11,660 nt of DNA from Balneolales bacterium. Lineage in GTDB: Bacteria > Bacteroidota > Rhodothermia > Balneolales > Natronogracilivirgulaceae. Position numbers and translations under genes: made by a program. Shown here one piece after another: positions 7,835 through 11,660 of the stretch. The notes under the pieces were generated by a model that had not been told where the DNA came from, searched no databases, and saw only the letters and a program-made list of their open reading frames with translations. The stretch lies in NCBI GenBank assembly GCA_007133995.1, contig SLLP01000114.1, positions 1 to 11,660 on the forward strand, given 5' to 3'. Numbering within the stretch: position 1 is the stretch's first letter; the number at the start of each line of letters is the position of its first letter.

Positions 7835-8839
7835 ATGAATGGCTCGTATCTACGACTTGCGATACTGTTTGTGGCGTTGTTGATTTTATCAGGTTGTCGT
7901 CCCGATGATGACGTACTCGTCCTCAGACTGGGACACGGACTGGATTCGTCGCACCCGGTACATGTAGGAATGGAAAGAATGGCTGAGCTGGTTAGCCAAA
8001 AGTCCGATGGTGGTATGCGCATCGATATCTATCCCAATGAGCAGCTCGGTACCGAACGCGAAACGCTTGAATTGCTTCAGATCGGCAGTCTGGATATTAC
8101 CAAAGTATCGGCAGCGGTAATCGAAAGTTTTACATCCGTCTACTCAATTTTCAGTGTTCCCTTTCTGTTTGTCAACAACGATCATATGTACTCTATTCTT
8201 GATGGTCCGATTGGCAGGCGAATTCTGGATGCCAGTGAGCCGTATCGTATTATTGGCCTTTGCTACTATGATGCGGGTACCCGTAGTTTTTACACCACAA
8301 ATCAACCGGTTCATACCCCTGAGGATCTTCAAGGTCTGAGTATCCGGGTACAGGAAAGTCCATCCGCAATCCGCATGGTTAACATACTTGGTGGATCAGC
8401 AACGCCGATATCCTGGGGTGAACTTTATACGGCACTTCAGCAGGGTGTAGTAGACGGAGCAGAAAATAATCCGCCAAGTTTTTATTTGTCACGCCATTAT
8501 GAAGTCTCACAATATTACAGTCTCAATGAACATACGGCTGTGCCGGATATATTGGTGATTTCACAACATACGTGGGAACAGGTATTGGATGAGGAGCAGC
8601 GGGCAATTATTCAGGAAGCAGCTCTTGAATCGGTGCCTTATCAACGCAAACTTTGGCAACAAGCAAGTGAAGATGCAATAAAGGCGGTACAGGAGGCGGG
8701 GGTCGAGGTTATTTACCCGGATCGCACTCCCTTTATGGAGGCATCGGAACCTTTTTATGAGAGAATGAGGGCACAACAGCCCGAACTTTATCAGCTGTTT
8801 CTTGAAATCCAGGAGTTAGGTAATGAATTTATTGATTAA
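7835..8839 (+). CDS. dctP: TRAP transporter substrate-binding lipoprotein, DctP family
   Basis: This is the extracytoplasmic ligand-binding subunit of a tripartite ATP-independent periplasmic (TRAP) importer, which is driven by an ion gradient. The 334-aa precursor has a signal peptide (1-20) ending in the lipobox LSGC, so Cys21 is probably lipidated and the protein membrane-anchored rather than freely soluble. The DctP fold follows. Arg150 (DAGTR), Arg171 (SIRVQ) and Asn211 (DGAENN) have the spacing of the carboxylate-binding residues of SiaP (Arg127, Arg147, Asn187), so an organic-acid ligand is likely. The YYDAGTRSFYT stretch (144-154) resembles uronate-binding members, and the uxaE gene three genes downstream supports a hexuronate ligand; that is inference. 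Cys21 is followed by RPDDD, an acidic cluster discussed as a finding. No Shine-Dalgarno is seen. Its 3' end overlaps dctQ by 17 bp. Confidence 0.92.
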   Translation: MNGSYLRLAILFVALLILSGCRPDDDVLVLRLGHGLDSSHPVHVGMERMAELVSQKSDGGMRIDIYPNEQLGTERETLELLQIGSLDITKVSAAVIESFTSVYSIFSVPFLFVNNDHMYSILDGPIGRRILDASEPYRIIGLCYYDAGTRSFYTTNQPVHTPEDLQGLSIRVQESPSAIRMVNILGGSATPISWGELYTALQQGVVDGAENNPPSFYLSRHYEVSQYYSLNEHTAVPDILVISQHTWEQVLDEEQRAIIQEAALESVPYQRKLWQQASEDAIKAVQEAGVEVIYPDRTPFMEASEPFYERMRAQQPELYQLFLEIQELGNEFID

Positions 8840-9359
8840 AGCACTTGACTACATTCTGTCACGGATGTCAGTCCTGATCATGACACTGCTTGTTCTCACA
8901 GTGCTTTTGCAGGTGTTTATGAGATATGTCATCGGTTCTCCGGTCACGTTCACCGAAGAGCTTTCTCGTTTTCTTTTGATCTGGCTCGGCCTGCTGGCAG
9001 CATCTTACGCCTACAGGCAGCGCATGCACCTGGCACTTGATTTGCTTGTGCTTAAACTCAAGGGGAAACAGCGCAACGTATTGAATATCATTATTCACAC
9101 ACTTATTGCACTTTTTTCAGCGGTTGTCCTGGTATATGGCGGAATTCAGCTTGTGATACTGACCTGGGTTCTTGATCAGTTTTCACCCGCCCTGGGCGTT
9201 TCCATGTCATTTGTCTACCTCGTTCTGCCGGTCAGTGGACTTGCCATCATCATTTATGCTGTACACTTTATTCTTCAGGAAGCCGGATTCAGCGAAGATG
9301 ATGAGGCTGCCCAGCCCATTCATCCAGGCCGGGAAACGGACAGCATTCATGCAGAATAA
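8823..9359 (+). CDS. dctQ: TRAP transporter small permease, DctQ family
   Basis: DctQ is the small inner-membrane subunit that pairs with DctM. The 178-aa product has the expected four hydrophobic segments (about 12-34, 47-63, 86-108 and 126-150). It carries the family signature TFTEELSRFLLIWLGLLAAS (42-61), followed by a basic/His segment YRQRMHLALDLL (64-75), and ends in an acidic, polar cytoplasmic tail. The start is supported by a good Shine-Dalgarno, AGGAG at 8811-8815, seven bases before the ATG and inside the dctP reading frame. This is the clearest ribosome-binding site in the window and, with the 17-bp overlap, suggests coupled translation that keeps subunit amounts balanced. Confidence 0.93.
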   Translation: MNLLIKALDYILSRMSVLIMTLLVLTVLLQVFMRYVIGSPVTFTEELSRFLLIWLGLLAASYAYRQRMHLALDLLVLKLKGKQRNVLNIIIHTLIALFSAVVLVYGGIQLVILTWVLDQFSPALGVSMSFVYLVLPVSGLAIIIYAVHFILQEAGFSEDDEAAQPIHPGRETDSIHAE

Positions 9360-9374
9360 TTAAACAATCTTACT

Positions 9375-10676
9375 ATGGATATTTTCGGGATACTGGTACT
9401 TGTAATCACATTTGTCATATTGTTGGCAATCGGAGTGCCTGTGGCATTCAGTATTGGCATATCAACCATAGTTACACTGCTTGTCAACGTCGATTTCACG
9501 CCTGCAGCAACTACAGTTGCACAAAGATTGGGTACCGGGTTGGATAGTTTCACACTGCTCGCTATTCCTTTTTTTATACTGGCCGGACAGATAATGAATA
9601 AAGGTGGCATAGCCGAGCGATTGATTGATTTCGCAAAGTCACTTGTTGGCATGCTACCCGGCGGTCTGGCTTATGTCAATGTCATTGCTGCCATGCTTTT
9701 TGGTTCGATATCGGGTTCGGCCGTTGCTGCTGCATCAGCGGTTGGTACCTTTATGACACCACAAATGCAGAAACAGGGGTATGATCGTGGCTACAGTGCA
9801 GCTATCAATATCACCTCTTCCACCACCGGACTCCTTATTCCTCCCAGTAACATCCTGATTGTTTATTCCCTGGCCAGTGGTGGTGTCTCCATTGCTGCCC
9901 TGTTTCTGGCAGGATACCTTCCAGGTGCCTTCACCGGATTGATGATCATGCTGGTGGCCGGTTACTATGCGTTCAGAAGAAAGTATCCGGTTTCAGACAG
10001 ATTGCCATTGAAAGTAGTCGCTCAGAAATTTGCTCGTGCCGTTCCCAGCTTGCTGATGATCATTATCGTAATAGGTGGTATCATTGCCGGAATATTTACA
10101 GCTACCGAGGCGTCTGCCATTGCTGTATTGTATGCTTTCATCCTGGCATGTGTGATCAACCGTGAGCTCAAGTTCTCGGAGCTGCCAAAAACGATATTGG
10201 CCAGTTGCAATACCACGGCAATCGTTGCGCTGCTTATTGGAACCTCGTTGGGCATGTCCTGGGTGATGTCTTATGAAAACATTCCGCAAATCGTAACGGC
10301 CGGACTTCTCACGCTCAGTGACAATCCATTTCTGATTTTAATCATTATCAACATGACATTGCTGGCCGTTGGTGTATTTATGGATATGACTCCGGCAGTA
10401 TTGATCTTTACCCCGATTTTTCTACCTGTAGTAGTTGAACTGGGTATGGATCCCATTCATTTCGGTATAATGATGATTCTCAATCTGAGTGTGGGGCTGT
10501 GTACACCGCCTGTTGGAACGGTGCTCTTTGTGGGGTGCGGTGTGGCCAACCTCTCCATTGCTCAAGTGGTGCGTCCACTGCTGCCATTTTTCTTTGCGAT
10601 GCTCTTTTCACTCGTCGTTGTTGCCTATTTCGAAGAACTGAGTCTGTTTCTTCCCAGGCTTTTTGGATTTGCATGA
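9375..10676 (+). CDS. dctM: TRAP transporter large permease, DctM family
   Basis: DctM is the ion-coupled transport subunit of the TRAP importer, an inner-membrane protein of the ion-transporter superfamily. The 433-aa length and roughly a dozen hydrophobic segments are normal. Family landmarks are FFILAGQIMNKGGIAERLI (66-84), the first re-entrant region LFGSISGSAVAAASAVGT (108-125), NITSSTTGLLIPPSN (145-159), and the second repeat with MDMTPAVLIFTPIFLPV and LNLSVGLCTPPVGT near the C-terminus. The gene begins 15 bp after dctQ with no evident Shine-Dalgarno and is complete. The next gene, uxaE, begins 61 bp later with no terminator between them. Confidence 0.95.
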   Translation: MDIFGILVLVITFVILLAIGVPVAFSIGISTIVTLLVNVDFTPAATTVAQRLGTGLDSFTLLAIPFFILAGQIMNKGGIAERLIDFAKSLVGMLPGGLAYVNVIAAMLFGSISGSAVAAASAVGTFMTPQMQKQGYDRGYSAAINITSSTTGLLIPPSNILIVYSLASGGVSIAALFLAGYLPGAFTGLMIMLVAGYYAFRRKYPVSDRLPLKVVAQKFARAVPSLLMIIIVIGGIIAGIFTATEASAIAVLYAFILACVINRELKFSELPKTILASCNTTAIVALLIGTSLGMSWVMSYENIPQIVTAGLLTLSDNPFLILIIINMTLLAVGVFMDMTPAVLIFTPIFLPVVVELGMDPIHFGIMMILNLSVGLCTPPVGTVLFVGCGVANLSIAQVVRPLLPFFFAMLFSLVVVAYFEELSLFLPRLFGFA

Positions 10677-10737
10677 AACTGAACTGAATACACGTAACCA
10701 TATAATTCACCTGACCATATAGAGTATTGATGCAGCT

Positions 10738-11660
10738 ATGAACAAATCAAAAAAAGAATCTGCACAAGATGCCATTATGCCATCTGATTTCTTGCCTGAA
10801 GGACTGCAGGATTTTTTTGTTCTCTCTAAAGTAACCGGTAAATCTGGTTGCAGTTTCCTGTTGTTAAAAAAGGATACCGAGAGAAAACTGCTTTTAACTG
10901 CCAGTGATGTATCGCAGTTTCCAGACGGATTTATCGGAGAAAAAGCTCAACTAAATAATCAACATTATCTTGTTTGCGAACTGACCCCGGTCAATGCAGC
11001 GACGATACGTGACGTGCTGCCTTTCACAAAACCAACCACCCTTGGCAATCGGAATTCCTTTGGTTTCGGGGATCGGCTTGGTAATGCGGGAGCTGCTCAT
11101 CTGCGATCCCTGGAATCTTCAGACTTTTTGCCGGTACTCGCCCAACAATCCATCAGAGAACTTGACCGTACCGGACGTACAGCCAGGGAAGTGATGGATG
11201 CGGCTACATGGGCGATACTTCAGGAAGGCTATACAGGTGGGTTCGGCGCCGATGCGGATCATCTGAAGACCTTTGCCGATATTGACCGTATGGTGGATGC
11301 CGGGTTCACAATGTACACCATTGATCCGAGCGATTTTGTTGACAACCGGGTTGTTAACATGGATGATAAAGCGCTCAGGCAAGCTTTTTCGGAACTTCCG
11401 TGGGAGAAAATCAATGACACTCCCGAGGCATTTGCAGATCGATACCAGGATGTTGCTTTCACTCTTGGTTATGATCATACACTCAAGCCATCCCGTCAGG
11501 CCATCCTTCAGGCAGCGGTGAAATATGGGCGTGTGATAATGCACACACTTGAAATGAGTCAATATTTAAAGAATACATATCCCGATTTTGATTCCGAAAT
11601 CGAACTTTCTGTGGATGAGACACCACATCCGACAACGCCGGAAGAGCACCTGGTGATAGC
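10738..11660 (+). CDS. uxaE: Tagaturonate epimerase, N-terminal part (3' end outside window)
   Basis: An open frame runs from the ATG at 10738 to the window edge without a stop, giving 307 complete codons. An in-frame TAG at 10720-10722 limits upstream extension. The sequence resembles the UxaE family, described in Thermotoga maritima, which interconverts D-tagaturonate and D-fructuronate and so joins the galacturonate and glucuronate branches of hexuronate catabolism. Recognisable blocks are LGNRNSFGFGDRLGNAG (102-118), ATWAILQEGYTGGFGADADH (156-175), the adjoining LKT, AGFTMYTIDPSDFVDN (188-203) and SVDETPHPTTPEEH (291-304). The histidines and acidic residues in these blocks are plausible divalent-metal ligands (inference). 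The enzyme should be cytoplasmic. It probably shares the dctPQM operon. Family members are near 480 aa, so roughly a third is missing. The family call is from memory of motifs, not a search. Confidence 0.83.
   Translation, partial: MNKSKKESAQDAIMPSDFLPEGLQDFFVLSKVTGKSGCSFLLLKKDTERKLLLTASDVSQFPDGFIGEKAQLNNQHYLVCELTPVNAATIRDVLPFTKPTTLGNRNSFGFGDRLGNAGAAHLRSLESSDFLPVLAQQSIRELDRTGRTAREVMDAATWAILQEGYTGGFGADADHLKTFADIDRMVDAGFTMYTIDPSDFVDNRVVNMDDKALRQAFSELPWEKINDTPEAFADRYQDVAFTLGYDHTLKPSRQAILQAAVKYGRVIMHTLEMSQYLKNTYPDFDSEIELSVDETPHPTTPEEHLVI

Noticed and set aside
10730..10741. Short ATG-CAG-CTA-TGA frame overlapping the uxaE start.
   Set aside because: A three-codon frame with no ribosome-binding site; no support for a leader peptide.
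11119..11562. Minus-strand 147-codon open frame near the right edge.
   Set aside because: It is antisense to the uxaE frame, whose plus-strand translation carries clear family blocks.

Overview
The window looks like chromosomal DNA from a moderate-G+C, Gram-negative bacterium of the Bacteroidota/Balneolota (FCB) kind. Four things point that way: a type III glutamine synthetase, a menaquinone (not ubiquinone) pathway, mostly weak or absent Shine-Dalgarno sequences, and a TAnnTTTG-type -7 promoter box in front of the glutamine synthetase gene. The lineage is an inference from these features; there is no rRNA or other marker gene here to settle it.

Layout from left to right. (1) Positions 1-132 (+) are the last 43 codons of a CorC/HlyC-type CBS-domain membrane protein. 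(2) purB (155-1447, +) encodes adenylosuccinate lyase. (3) A leftward operon menA-menC-menE (5165 down to 1428) encodes three late menaquinone-biosynthesis enzymes; its last gene overlaps the 3' end of purB tail to tail by 20 bp. (4) A 247-bp divergent intergenic region carries an AT-only 20-bp perfect palindrome and a Bacteroidota-like promoter facing right. (5) glnN (5413-7608, +) encodes a 731-aa type III glutamine synthetase and is followed by a strong hairpin terminator. (6) A rightward operon encodes a three-part TRAP transporter (dctP-dctQ-dctM, 7835-10676). (7) After 61 bp comes the 5' 923 bp of a tagaturonate epimerase gene (uxaE, 10738 to the window edge).

How the parts work together. 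purB, the men genes and glnN are ordinary central metabolism: purine synthesis, respiratory quinone and ammonium assimilation. The right third is more specialised. A carboxylate-type TRAP importer runs straight into a hexuronate epimerase, which suggests the transporter imports galacturonate/glucuronate or a related uronate and that this is the start of a hexuronate-utilisation locus continuing beyond the window.

I see no tRNA, rRNA, CRISPR array, insertion sequence, prophage or defence system, and no clearly novel multi-gene system. The observations most worth a second look are the uronate transporter/UxaE linkage, the operator-like palindromes before glnN and dctP, and an acidic triplet after the lipid-attachment cysteine of the TRAP binding protein.
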